DNA from: Oleiagrimonas sp963821885
GTDB taxonomy: Bacteria > Pseudomonadota > Gammaproteobacteria > Xanthomonadales > Rhodanobacteraceae
DNA length: 64,000 nucleotides
Direction: 5' to 3'
Assembly (NCBI GenBank): GCA_963821885.1
Contig: CAWGFN010000002.1
Location: 711,087-775,086, forward strand
Of this stretch, positions 8,888 through 17,241 are shown piece by piece. The notes beneath the pieces were generated by a model that searched no databases, had not been told where the DNA came from, and saw only the letters and a list, made by a program, of their open reading frames with translations. The translations under genes were made by a program, and so were the position numbers. How positions within the stretch are numbered: the stretch's first letter is position 1; each line of letters opens with the position of its first letter.

Positions 8888-9242
8888 GCATTACCCCTTG
8901 CGATATCAGTGGATGTGAATGGCGATGGTGCGGTGGCGGGCCAGGGCCTCTCGCCACCCGGCGGGAACGCGGGCCGCGCATGTGCGGTGCCGATCCCCCG
9001 ACGCGATGCAACCATCGGGCCCGCCTCCCGTTGCGGGTCCGTCCCGATGACTGGAACGAAGCGGCGCCCGGCCGATGCCGCCGGCGCCGTGCACCCGCCC
9101 TGGCGCCATGCGAACCGCGCCGAACGAACGTGTGCAAATAGGTTGCATTCCCTTTTCTACGCTAACAGAGATGCCGCCGTTTTGCCGAATCGCGCCTGAA
9201 GCCGGGGCCATCGCGAGGCGGGTGACGCGCATGCGGACCGGT
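8888..9242. other. Intergenic region upstream of the permease
   Basis: No gene is seen in this 355-base stretch. On the minus strand it would form the permease leader. It contains a hairpin pairing GGACCCGC with GCGGGCCC (about 9017-9042, one mismatch). An AT-richer stretch near 9128-9170 could hold the promoter, but I see no convincing -35/-10 pair. Confidence 0.4.
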
Positions 9243-10497
9243 TCAGGCCGTGCGTCCCGGCGACGCGACCGGCGACCGCCGGCCGGCCCACAGGAGCACC
9301 AGCCCGATCGCGGCGGCGCCCAGCAACCCGGCCTGCAGCGGCACTGACAGCGGCGCGCCGAACCAGCGCCCGAGAACCCCCACGGCCGCGGCGCTGGCGA
9401 GGAGCCTGAGAGTCTCCACGGGCACGGCCAGACGCCGCCCTTCCATGACCCAGCCGAGCAGGGTCAGCGACAGCGCCATGTACAGGAAATAGCCCAGCAG
9501 CAGCGTCGTGGGCATGTGCTGCTGGCCCATCAGGAACTGCAGGCTCATGCCCAGCAGCAGCAGGAACTGCAGGCCGGCGTAAGCGCGCATCGCCCCGCTC
9601 ATCGGCGGATCGTAGGTGGCGCGTCGCAGGTCGAACCCGGGTTTGGGGTGGCGCGCGGCCACGTCCGCCGGACGCCAGCCCGGGCGGCGCACCCAGATCT
9701 GCAGGCGATCGCGCCAGCGCCGCGCGCGCGCGGCATCGACCAGCGTCGACCAGTACACCTCGGCGTTGGCCCACAGCGGATTCCAGCTGCGCAAGCGGCG
9801 AGCGCGTGCCGTACACCGGCGGGTCCTCGGGCAATTCCGGCTGGAAGGTGCCGAACAGGCGGTCCCACAGCACCAGGATGCCGCCGTAATTGCGGTCCAC
9901 GTAGCGCTCGTTGACGGCGTGGTGAACGCGATGGTTGGACGGCGAGGCGAACACCCGGTCGAACCACCCCAGGCGGCCGATCTCCTCGGTGTGGATCCAG
10001 TACTGGTAGAGCAGGTCGATCACCGCGACCACCGCGAACACTTCCACCGGCACGCCGGCCACCGCCAGCGGCAGGTAGAAGATCCAACCCAGCAGGGCGC
10101 CGCTGCTGGTCTGGCGCAGCGCGGTGCTGAGGTTGTACTGCTCGCTCTGGTGATGCACCACGTGCGCGGCCCAAAGCACGTTGACCTCGTGCCCGCAGCG
10201 GTGCAGCCAGTAGTAGCAGAAGTCGTAGCCGAGCAAGGCGCCGATCCACACCGCCACGTTGCCGGCGGGCAGGTCGAACAGCGCCACGCGCTGCGCGAAC
10301 CAGGCATAAAGACCGATGGTCAGGGTCTTGGTGAACACGCCGGTAAGCTGCGAGAGGATGCCCAGGCCGATGCTGTTGACGGCGTCGTTGAGGCGGTAGC
10401 GCGCGTGCCCGCGCCACGCCGACACGGCCAGCTCCACGCCCATCAGCACGAAGAAGCCGGGGATGGCGTAGAGCATGATGACGGCGGCGGTATTCAT
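9243..10497 (-). pseudogene. Alkylglycerol monooxygenase-like hydroxylase (sterol desaturase family), one frameshift
   Basis: A fatty-acid-hydroxylase-superfamily membrane di-iron enzyme of about 417 residues after correction. The histidine boxes are H99-x3-H103, H112-xx-H115-H116 and H189-xx-H192-H193. Around them are HEVN, SEQYNLSTALRQ, LLYQYWIHTE and DRNYGGILVLWDRLFGTF. These resemble animal AGMO/TMEM195, the enzyme that cleaves ether bonds of alkylglycerols, much more than short sterol desaturases. A C-terminal membrane region with VETLRLL is also AGMO-like. An extra base in AA at 9793-9794 breaks the frame after YGTRSPL, and the remainder (RSWNPLWANAEVYW) is intact. All histidines lie before the break. 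The start ATG at 10497 overlaps the stop of the YhhN gene (ATGA), so the two are translationally coupled. Confidence 0.85.
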
Positions 10498-11216
10498 CCG
10501 TTGGGCTCGATGTCTCCAGGTTGCGACGGAGCGAACTGCCGGGCGGGCATCTGCACCGAACGCGCGATGCAGGCAATGGCCACGTAGTAGCTGCCCAGTA
10601 TCCACAGCTCGGCGAGCGGCAGCCGCGCGTGGAAACGATCATAGGCCAACAGCGTATCGCTGATCACGAAGACCAGCGCGCCGAAGCCGGCAAAACGGGC
10701 CGCCCGGCCGCGCGCGCCCTGCCCGCGCAGGCGCCAGGCGCGGCCGACGGCCTGGCCGGCCATCAACGAGATCACGCCGGTATAGACCACCACCGGTACG
10801 CGCAGCGGCACGGGCAGGTCCTGCCACAGCCATGCCGTCACCAGCACGCCGAGGACAACGCTCAGCACCATGGCCGGCGGCCAGGCCGGGCGTCGCACGC
10901 CCTCGCCGAAGGCAGCCAGGAACATCAGGTGCGCCAGCAGGAAACTCGCCAGGCCGGCCACGAAGGCATCCCACGGCGGCAGCAGCAGCACGTCACCGGC
11001 CAGGCACAGCAGGAGGCCGAACGCGATCCACAGCTGGTAGCGGCGCGAGACCGGACGGGCGACGTACCAGGCGCCGGCCAGGATCAGCAGCGTCGCCAGC
11101 GGCTTGCAGACCTGGTAGAGCATGCGCGTCGGATGCCCGAACAGGGCGCCGGCGATGGCCGCGACGGCAAGGGGCACGAAGACGATACGCCACCCCCATG
11201 CCGTCCGCTCGCTCAC
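10494..11216 (-). CDS. Lysoplasmalogenase, YhhN/TMEM86 family
   Basis: A 240-residue protein with eight or so membrane helices. YhhN-type features include LLCLAGDVLLL and FLLAHLMFLAAF, each with the acidic or polar residues typical of this family, and SDTLLAYDRF. Family members hydrolyse the vinyl-ether bond of lysoplasmalogens to an aldehyde and glycerophospho-base. I chose GTG at 11216 as the start. It lies 10 bases after the TonB receptor stop; the next ATG candidate upstream is out of frame. The 3' end overlaps the AGMO-like gene by four bases. Linking two ether-lipid-degrading families in one operon suggests a shared substrate class. Confidence 0.88.
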   Translation of the reverse strand: MSERTAWGWRIVFVPLAVAAIAGALFGHPTRMLYQVCKPLATLLILAGAWYVARPVSRRYQLWIAFGLLLCLAGDVLLLPPWDAFVAGLASFLLAHLMFLAAFGEGVRRPAWPPAMVLSVVLGVLVTAWLWQDLPVPLRVPVVVYTGVISLMAGQAVGRAWRLRGQGARGRAARFAGFGALVFVISDTLLAYDRFHARLPLAELWILGSYYVAIACIARSVQMPARQFAPSQPGDIEPNG

Positions 11217-11226
11217 GGCCGCATCC

Positions 11227-13698
11227 TCAGAACCTGCCCGACAGGCTGATGCCGAAGGTCCTCGGCGCACCCGGGATGTAGGTCGGCAGGCCGAAGGTGG
11301 CGCCGGTGTTGCCGGCATCGAGCAGGTACTTCTCGTTGGTCAGGTTGCGGCCCCACAGGCCCACGTCCCAGCGGCCGTTGTCGAAGGTCATGCCCAGGCG
11401 CAGGTCGAGCAGGCCGTAGGCCTTCTGGTAGTAGTCGGGATTGTTGTCATCCTCGAAGTACACCGCCGACTTCCAGCTGTAGCTGGGACGCACGTAGACG
11501 TCGCGTCCGGCCGACATCGGCATGTCCCAGAACAGCGCGATGGACGCGGAGTTGTCCGGCGTCAGGCGCAGGTGGTTGCCGGCCCATTGCTGCGGGTTGC
11601 CGTTGTCGTCGGTCTTGGCGAAGCGGGCGTGGATGTAGTTGTAGTTGAACAGCACGCTGGCGTGGTCGGTCAGCTTGCCCTGCAGCGACATCTCCAGGCC
11701 GCTGGCGTTGGCGCGACCGGCGTTGCGAACGATGTAGCGCGCGTCCTTGTACACGTTGGACTGGAAGTTCTTGTACTGGTAGTGGTACGCGGCCACGTCG
11801 TACAGGAAGTGCCCGCCCAGGGCGTCGCCCTTCACGCCCACCTCGGCGCTGTTGAGGATTTCCGCCGGCAGGATGTCGGTCGAGCTGGCGTCCACCTGCA
11901 CCACGTTCGGCTTGCGGCCGCGCGCCAGGCTGGCGTAGGCGTTGAGGTGGTCGGTGGCGCGCCACGAGGCGACCAGGCGGCCCACCGCGCTGGTGAACGA
12001 GCCCTGGCCCGTGCGCTTGCCGTAGGTCGGCGCGAACAGGTCGTTGGGCGCCACGGTCTGGAAGCCGTTGTTGAGGCCGAGGAAGCCCAGCGTGCCCGGC
12101 GTGGGCGAGTTGTAGACCTGGTAGCCCGAGCGGATGCGCTCGCGCGAGACGCGCAGGCCGGCCGTCAGGTCGACGCTGTCGCTGACGTGCCAGGTGCCGT
12201 CGGAGAACACGTCGAAGGCGCGGGTGTTGCTGCTGTCGGCATAGCCTTCGCGCATGTTGTCGTTGAACGGCACCGGCTGGCCGGCCAGGATCGACGCCGC
12301 GGGATTGATCTGCGGATCCAGGGCCAGCTGCTGGTTGAGGATCTGCTGCACCACCGGCACCGGGATGTCGAAGGGCAGCCCCAGCAGCGAACCCGGCACG
12401 AAGCCCGACGGGAAGAAGCGCGGCAGGCCGTCGACGATCACGAACGGGAAGAACTGGCTCTCGTCGTACTGGATGGTGACGTGCTCGAGCGCGTCGTCCT
12501 GGAAATAGCCGGCGCCGACGAAGGCGGTCAGGGCGCCGCCGGCGTCGTAGTTGAAGCGGAACTCCTGGCTGAACTGGTGCGAGCGCACGTGGGTGTCGAT
12601 CTCCACCAGGTCGTACTGCGAGCCGTCCGCGTCCAGCGCCTCGAACGAATCGATGTGGCGGTAGGCGGTGGTCGAGGTCAGTCGCCAGTTGTCGCTCAGG
12701 CGGTAGTCGCCGAGCACGGTCAGGCCGCCGAGATGGCGCTTGATGCCCAGCTGCTTGCCACGGTTGAGGTCGGCCGGGCCCCAGACGTTGGTCGAGCCGT
12801 TGCGGTTGGGGATGGTGCGGCTGTGGAAGTCGGTGCCCGGCGGGCTGTCGTACTGGTAGTTGCCGATGATGTCGATGCCGCTGTCGTCACCGACCTTGAT
12901 GTGCAGGCTGGGGCGCACGGCGAAGGTCTTCTCGCCGTTCAGGCGGCCGCCGCTGAGGTTCCTGTAGTAGCCCTCGTGCTCGGAATCGTAGACCGCCAGG
13001 CGGCCGTACACGCGGTCGGTGAAGGGCACGTTGACGTAGCCGCTGACGCGGCGCTGCAGGTAGTTGCCCAGGCCCACGTCGAAGCCGGCCTGGGTGGCGT
13101 CGACCGCCTTGTTCTCGATCATCGAGATCGCGCCGCTTTCCGCGCCGCGGCCGAACAGCGTGCTCTGCGGGCCGCGCAGGACCTCGATGCGCTGCATGTC
13201 GAACAGGGCCACGTTGGAGCCCTGCAGGCGGCTGATGTCCACGCCGTCCTGGAAGATCGACACGCGCGAGGTCTGCGTCGCGGCGGTGTCGTCGGAGGTC
13301 AGGCCACGGATCTGGTAGCCGGGGGTGTTGGGGCTCTGCAGCTCGGCGTTGAAACCGGGCACGAAGTCGCTGAGGGCGGCCACGTCGGTGACGCCGGTGT
13401 CCTTGAGGAAGCTGCCCGAGTAGGCCGACATCGCGATCGGCACGTCGGTGACCTGCTGCTCGCGCTTCTGCGCGGTCACCGTGATGGTGTGCAGGTTGAC
13501 GGGCTGTTGCTCGGTGGCCGTCCCGGGTGGCGTCTTGACGGCCTTGGCGTCCTTCGCCTGGGTCGCCTGGCCGGCCTTCGCCGCGGTGGCGCCATCGGCG
13601 GCCAGCGCCGCATGCAGCGGCAGGGCCAGGGCCACGGCGGCCGCCAGCGTACGGATGGTCAGGCGCGCAGCGCGCGCGCGCGTGGGCATGCGATTCAT
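11227..13698 (-). CDS. TonB-dependent outer membrane receptor
   Basis: An 823-residue receptor. The N-terminus is a signal peptide ending near HAALA. A TonB-box-like stretch lies at about 70-75 (HTITVTAQKREQ). The plug domain follows (DVPIAMSAYSG, then IEVLRGPQSTLFGRGAESGAI), and a 22-strand barrel ends in a terminal Phe (GISLSGRF). Start ATG 13698 has GGGAGAG upstream. It resembles the FecA/Sphingomonad-type receptors with VTAQKRE near the plug, which import large or hydrophobic nutrients. The next two genes begin 10 bases downstream, so this receptor is likely to be the uptake step for the YhhN/AGMO-like enzymes. The substrate is not shown by sequence. Confidence 0.92.
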   Translation of the reverse strand: MNRMPTRARAARLTIRTLAAAVALALPLHAALAADGATAAKAGQATQAKDAKAVKTPPGTATEQQPVNLHTITVTAQKREQQVTDVPIAMSAYSGSFLKDTGVTDVAALSDFVPGFNAELQSPNTPGYQIRGLTSDDTAATQTSRVSIFQDGVDISRLQGSNVALFDMQRIEVLRGPQSTLFGRGAESGAISMIENKAVDATQAGFDVGLGNYLQRRVSGYVNVPFTDRVYGRLAVYDSEHEGYYRNLSGGRLNGEKTFAVRPSLHIKVGDDSGIDIIGNYQYDSPPGTDFHSRTIPNRNGSTNVWGPADLNRGKQLGIKRHLGGLTVLGDYRLSDNWRLTSTTAYRHIDSFEALDADGSQYDLVEIDTHVRSHQFSQEFRFNYDAGGALTAFVGAGYFQDDALEHVTIQYDESQFFPFVIVDGLPRFFPSGFVPGSLLGLPFDIPVPVVQQILNQQLALDPQINPAASILAGQPVPFNDNMREGYADSSNTRAFDVFSDGTWHVSDSVDLTAGLRVSRERIRSGYQVYNSPTPGTLGFLGLNNGFQTVAPNDLFAPTYGKRTGQGSFTSAVGRLVASWRATDHLNAYASLARGRKPNVVQVDASSTDILPAEILNSAEVGVKGDALGGHFLYDVAAYHYQYKNFQSNVYKDARYIVRNAGRANASGLEMSLQGKLTDHASVLFNYNYIHARFAKTDDNGNPQQWAGNHLRLTPDNSASIALFWDMPMSAGRDVYVRPSYSWKSAVYFEDDNNPDYYQKAYGLLDLRLGMTFDNGRWDVGLWGRNLTNEKYLLDAGNTGATFGLPTYIPGAPRTFGISLSGRF

Positions 13699-13850
13699 GG
13701 TGTCTCTCCCCCTGCGGATGGTGCCGCGATCCGATTCCCGCGCATCGCGGGCATGTGGCGATCATAACCAAAGCCCGGCAGCGGTGAAACGACCGTTCGT
13801 CATTGTTTGCGGCCACGCCAAGCTTGCAGCCTTCGGGCCGCGGTGCTGTG

Positions 13851-15854
13851 ATGAAACGCCAGCCGCACATGCCCGCCCACATGCTCGCCCGCCTGTCGTT
13901 ACTCCTGTTGCTCGGTCCGGTCGCGCTGGCCGCCGCGCCACCGCCCGCGCCGATACCCGCCGACAGCACCGCGCGGGTCACGCTGCTGGAAACCACCGAC
14001 ATCCACAGCCACGTCCTGGGCTACGACTACTACAAGCTGGCCACCGATCCCCATGTCGGCCTGGACCGCACCGCGACCCTGGTCCAGCGCGCGCGCGCGC
14101 AGTTTCCCAACACCGTGCTGTTCGACGATGGCGACGTGATCCAGGGTTCCGTGCTGGCCGACTACCAGGCGGTGGCGCATCCGCCGTCCTGCACGCGGGA
14201 ACTTGCCGTGTACAGGGCAATGGACGCGATCGGCTACGACGCCGGCACCATCGGCAACCACGAATTCAACTACGGCCTGCCGTTCCTGGCCCAGGTCACC
14301 GGCGATGCGATGCCGGTGGCGGGCGTGCCACAAAGGCGCTGCGCCGGGCCGCATTTCCCGCTGGTGCTGTCGAACGTGTTCAGCGCCCGCGACGGCCAGC
14401 CGATCTATGCGCCGTGGAAAGTGATCGACAAGACCATCACCGCCACCACGCCCGACGGCCGCACCGTGCGCGCCACGCTGCGCGTGGGCGTGCTGGGCTT
14501 CGCGCCGCCGCCGATCATGCAGTGGGACAAGCGGCACCTGGCCGGGCGGGTCACGGTGATGGGCGTGGTCGACGCCGCGCGCAGGTACCTGCCGCAGCTG
14601 CAGGCGCAGCACCCGGACCTGATCGTGGCCCTGGTGCATGGCGGCCTGGACACTGGACCCTACTCGCCCGACATGGAAAACGCCGGCTGGTACCTGGCGC
14701 GGGAGGTACCGGGGATCGACGCGCTGCTGCTGGGCCACCAGCACCTGGCCTTTCCCGGACCGCGCTTCAAGGCCATGCCGGGCGTGGACGACGTGCGCGG
14801 CACGGTGCACGGCGTGCCGGCGGTGATGGGCGGCTTCTTCGGCCGCGACCTGGGACTGATCCACCTCCAGCTGGTGCGCCGCGACGGACGCTGGGTATCG
14901 CGGCGCGAGGCCGCGCGCAGCACGGTCTGGCCGATCTGCAAGGGCGGCGACTGCGTGCCTCCCGACACGCGCATCGATGCGCTGGTGGCCAGCGTGCAGA
15001 AAGCCGCGGTGGCCTACGTCAACACGCCGATCGGCCGCACCGACGTGCGCCTGTCGAGCGTGTTCGCCGACCTCGGCAACGTCAGCGCCGTGGGCATCGT
15101 CAACGCCGCGCAGCGCGATTACGTCAAGCGCTGGATCGCCGCCAACCGCCCGGACCTCGAGGGCATCCCGGTGCTGTCGGCCGCCGCCGCGTTCCGCAAC
15201 GGCGCCAGTGGCGCGGAGGATTACACCGACGTGGCCCCCGGTCCGCTGACCCTGCGCAGCGCCGCGGACCTGTACTACTACCCCAACACCCTGGCCGCGG
15301 TGCGCGTGGACGGCGCGGGCCTGAAAGCCTGGCTTGAGCGCGCGGCCGATCGCTTCCACCGCATCGATCCGGCCACGCGCACCCCGCAGCCGCTGATCGA
15401 CGCGACGTTCGCCGGCTACAACTTCGACCAGATCCAGGGCGGCGTGCGCTACGTCATCGACGTCACCCGGCCCGCCGGCCAGCGCATCCGCGACCTGACC
15501 TGGCATGGCAGGCCGGTGCGCCCGGACCAGGCGTTCATCGTCGCCACCAACAACTATCGCGCCAGCGGCGGCGGCCATGTCCCCGGACTGGACGGCCATG
15601 CCACGGTGCTGGATGCGCCGGACGGCAATCGCGCGGTGCTGATCGACTGGATCCGCGCCCACCCGCGCGTGACCCGCGCCGACCTGCCGGTCCGCTCGTG
15701 GCGCTTCGCCCGCGTGAAGACGCAGGGGCCGGTGACCGTGCAGGCGCCCGCGAAGGCGCTGGACCTGGCCCGCGCGGCCGGCCTGGGCCATGTGCGCCTG
15801 CTGCACGCCGACGCCGACGGCATGGCCACCTACGCCGTGGATCTGGGCCATTGA
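13851..15854 (+). CDS. cpdB: 2',3'-cyclic-nucleotide 2'-phosphodiesterase/3'-nucleotidase (CpdB-like)
   Basis: A periplasmic nucleotidase of 667 residues. The ATG at 13851 encodes a signal peptide ending around ALAAAP; an in-frame ATG at 13803 gives a less plausible N-terminus. The metallophosphoesterase core has D50-x-H52 in TTDIHSH, then DDGD, and the GNHE motif with N136-H137-E138. The C-terminal 5'-nucleotidase domain follows (AADLYYYPNTLAAVRVDG, NYRASGGGHVPGL). It releases nucleosides from cyclic or 3'-nucleotides for uptake. Its stop codon overlaps the -35 of the thr promoter, so transcription of thr starts inside the end of this gene. Confidence 0.9.
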   Translation: MKRQPHMPAHMLARLSLLLLLGPVALAAAPPPAPIPADSTARVTLLETTDIHSHVLGYDYYKLATDPHVGLDRTATLVQRARAQFPNTVLFDDGDVIQGSVLADYQAVAHPPSCTRELAVYRAMDAIGYDAGTIGNHEFNYGLPFLAQVTGDAMPVAGVPQRRCAGPHFPLVLSNVFSARDGQPIYAPWKVIDKTITATTPDGRTVRATLRVGVLGFAPPPIMQWDKRHLAGRVTVMGVVDAARRYLPQLQAQHPDLIVALVHGGLDTGPYSPDMENAGWYLAREVPGIDALLLGHQHLAFPGPRFKAMPGVDDVRGTVHGVPAVMGGFFGRDLGLIHLQLVRRDGRWVSRREAARSTVWPICKGGDCVPPDTRIDALVASVQKAAVAYVNTPIGRTDVRLSSVFADLGNVSAVGIVNAAQRDYVKRWIAANRPDLEGIPVLSAAAAFRNGASGAEDYTDVAPGPLTLRSAADLYYYPNTLAAVRVDGAGLKAWLERAADRFHRIDPATRTPQPLIDATFAGYNFDQIQGGVRYVIDVTRPAGQRIRDLTWHGRPVRPDQAFIVATNNYRASGGGHVPGLDGHATVLDAPDGNRAVLIDWIRAHPRVTRADLPVRSWRFARVKTQGPVTVQAPAKALDLARAAGLGHVRLLHADADGMATYAVDLGH

Positions 15855-15880
15855 CAGGATCGCCGCGGCGCGACTAGTTT
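15851..15880 (+). promoter_or_regulatory. thr operon promoter
   Basis: TTGACA (15851-15856) overlaps the cpdB stop codon. TAGTTT (15875-15880) lies 18 bases away, or CTAGTT at 17. The predicted transcript start, about 15887, coincides with the ATG of the leader peptide, so leaderless translation is likely. Confidence 0.5.
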
Positions 15881-15886
15881 CGACCC

Positions 15887-16027
15887 ATGGCTCACCATCC
15901 TGCCCGCCCGCATCCGCCACGCCGTGCCGCCCAGCCGCGCATCGGACGGGCCTGTGCGCCATGCCTGACCACCACCACGACCACCACGACCACCACCCCT
16001 TCGGTGCGGGTGCCCGTGCGCGGTTGA
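15887..16027 (+). CDS. thrL: thr operon leader peptide with ten consecutive Thr codons
   Basis: A 46-residue reading frame from ATG 15887 to TGA 16025-16027. After an Arg/Pro-rich start it encodes CLTTTTTTTTTTPSVRVPVRG. The ten Thr codons (eight ACC and two ACG, 15968-15997) are uninterrupted. This is the hallmark of an amino-acid attenuation leader, and the next three genes make threonine. The stop codon lies 12 bases before a strong hairpin. No Shine-Dalgarno sequence precedes the ATG; the promoter position suggests translation from the transcript 5' end. The same DNA read in another frame gives a His/Asp-rich peptide, which I regard as a by-product of the ACC repeats. Confidence 0.8.
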   Translation: MAHHPARPHPPRRAAQPRIGRACAPCLTTTTTTTTTTPSVRVPVRG

Positions 16028-16039
16028 TCGAAACGCAAA

Positions 16040-16068
16040 CGGCCCCGCCCTTCCAAGGGCAGGGGCCG
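16040..16068 (+). terminator. thr attenuator hairpin
   Basis: CGGCCCC (16040-16046) pairs with GGGGCCG (16062-16068). GCCCT (16047-16051) pairs with AGGGC (16056-16060), with A16061 bulged and a four-base loop. There is no U tract, so it may act as a Rho-assisted or pausing structure rather than a classical intrinsic terminator. Confidence 0.6.
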
Positions 16069-16100
16069 ATGCAGCGACACCCCGCCCGACGAAGGTCACG

Positions 16101-16119
16101 GGGCCTCCCCAGGAGGCTC
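16101..16119 (+). promoter_or_regulatory. Hairpin sequestering the homoserine dehydrogenase ribosome site
   Basis: GGGCCTCC (16101-16108) pairs with GGAGGCTC (16112-16119, one G-U) around a CCA loop, burying the Shine-Dalgarno GGAGG. A competing six-base pairing, GGGGCC at 16100-16105 with GGCCCC at 16041-16046, would disrupt both this hairpin and the attenuator. Confidence 0.5.
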
Positions 16120-16122
16120 GAC

Positions 16123-17241
16123 GTGAACCATTTCGCAACGCATCCACACCCTCGTCCGGCCCTGCCGGCGGTCCCCGCGCCGCGCGGTGCGACCCTGGGT
16201 CTGATCGGCCCCGGCCAGGTCGGTCGCGCCCTGCTGGCGCAGCTGCTCGATACCCGCACGGATCTGCGCCGTCGGCACGGCCTGGAGCTGCGTCTGCGCG
16301 CGGTCACCGACAGCCGCCACCTGTGGCTGGACCACGAGAACGACAGCCTGGACCCTCACGCCCCGGGCACCCGCGTCTGGCATCCGGCCTGCATGGACGC
16401 CTTCACCGCCAGTCTCGCCGAGGCGCCGTGCCCGGTGATCGTCGACTGCAGCGCCAGCGACGCCGTCGCCGACCGCTATGCCGACTGGCTGGCGCGCGGC
16501 ATCCACGTGGTCACGCCCAACAAGCGGGCAATCAGCGGGCCATTGGGGCGCTGGCAGGCCATCCGTCAGGCGCAACGCGGCGGTGGGCAACTGCGCTTCG
16601 AGGCCACCGTCGGCGCCGGCCTGCCGGTGGTGCAGACGCTGCGCGACCTGATCGCCACCGGTGACCGCGTGGATACGGTGCAGGGCCTGTTCTCGGGTAC
16701 GCTGGCCTGGCTGTTCGACGGCTACGATGGTCGCGAGCCGTTCTCGGCGCGCCTTCGCCGAGCCTGCGAACTCGGCTATACCGAGCCCGACCCGCGCGCC
16801 GACCTGGACGGCATGGATGTCGCCCGCAAGCTGGTGATCCTGGCGCGCGAGGCCGGCCTGGATCTTGCCCTGGAGGATGTCGACGTGGAATCGCTGGTAC
16901 CGCCGTCCCTTCGCGAACTCGACCGCGAGGACTTCATGCAGCAGCTGGATGTTCTCGATCCGGCGATGGCACGGCGCCAGGCGCGCGCCGCGGCCGCGGG
17001 CGCCGTGTTGCGGCATGTCGGGCGCCTTGACGCCGACGGCCGTGCCCACGTGGCCCTGCGCGCCCTGCCCGTCGAGCACCCGCTGGCACAGGGACGGCTG
17101 AGCGACAACATCGTCCAGTTCCACACCCGCCGCTATGCCGACAACCCGCTGCGCGTGCAGGGGCCGGGCGCCGGACCGGAGGTCACCGCGGCCGGCGTGT
17201 TCGCCGACCTGCTGCGGGTGGTCGCGGAGGCCCGCGCATGA
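16123..17241 (+). CDS. hom: Homoserine dehydrogenase (monofunctional, ThrA/MetL-type domain)
   Basis: A 372-residue NAD(P)-dependent enzyme that reduces aspartate semialdehyde to homoserine. The GTG start at 16123 has AGGAGG seven bases upstream. The Rossmann motif GPGQVG is at 29-34. The body matches the dehydrogenase half of E. coli ThrA: VIVDCSASDAVADRYADWL, HVVTPNKRA, VGAGLPVVQTL, GYTEPDPRADLDGMDVARK. Neither an aspartokinase domain nor an ACT regulatory domain is present, so feedback control by threonine through those domains is lost and the leader may carry more of the regulation. The stop overlaps the thrB start (ATGA). Leader and RNA hairpins precede it. Confidence 0.93.
   Translation: MNHFATHPHPRPALPAVPAPRGATLGLIGPGQVGRALLAQLLDTRTDLRRRHGLELRLRAVTDSRHLWLDHENDSLDPHAPGTRVWHPACMDAFTASLAEAPCPVIVDCSASDAVADRYADWLARGIHVVTPNKRAISGPLGRWQAIRQAQRGGGQLRFEATVGAGLPVVQTLRDLIATGDRVDTVQGLFSGTLAWLFDGYDGREPFSARLRRACELGYTEPDPRADLDGMDVARKLVILAREAGLDLALEDVDVESLVPPSLRELDREDFMQQLDVLDPAMARRQARAAAAGAVLRHVGRLDADGRAHVALRALPVEHPLAQGRLSDNIVQFHTRRYADNPLRVQGPGAGPEVTAAGVFADLLRVVAEARA

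Noticed and set aside
15961..16027. His/Asp-rich peptide frame in the thr leader
   Set aside because: It comes from reading the ACC/ACG Thr codons one base off; the Thr frame fits the operon function.
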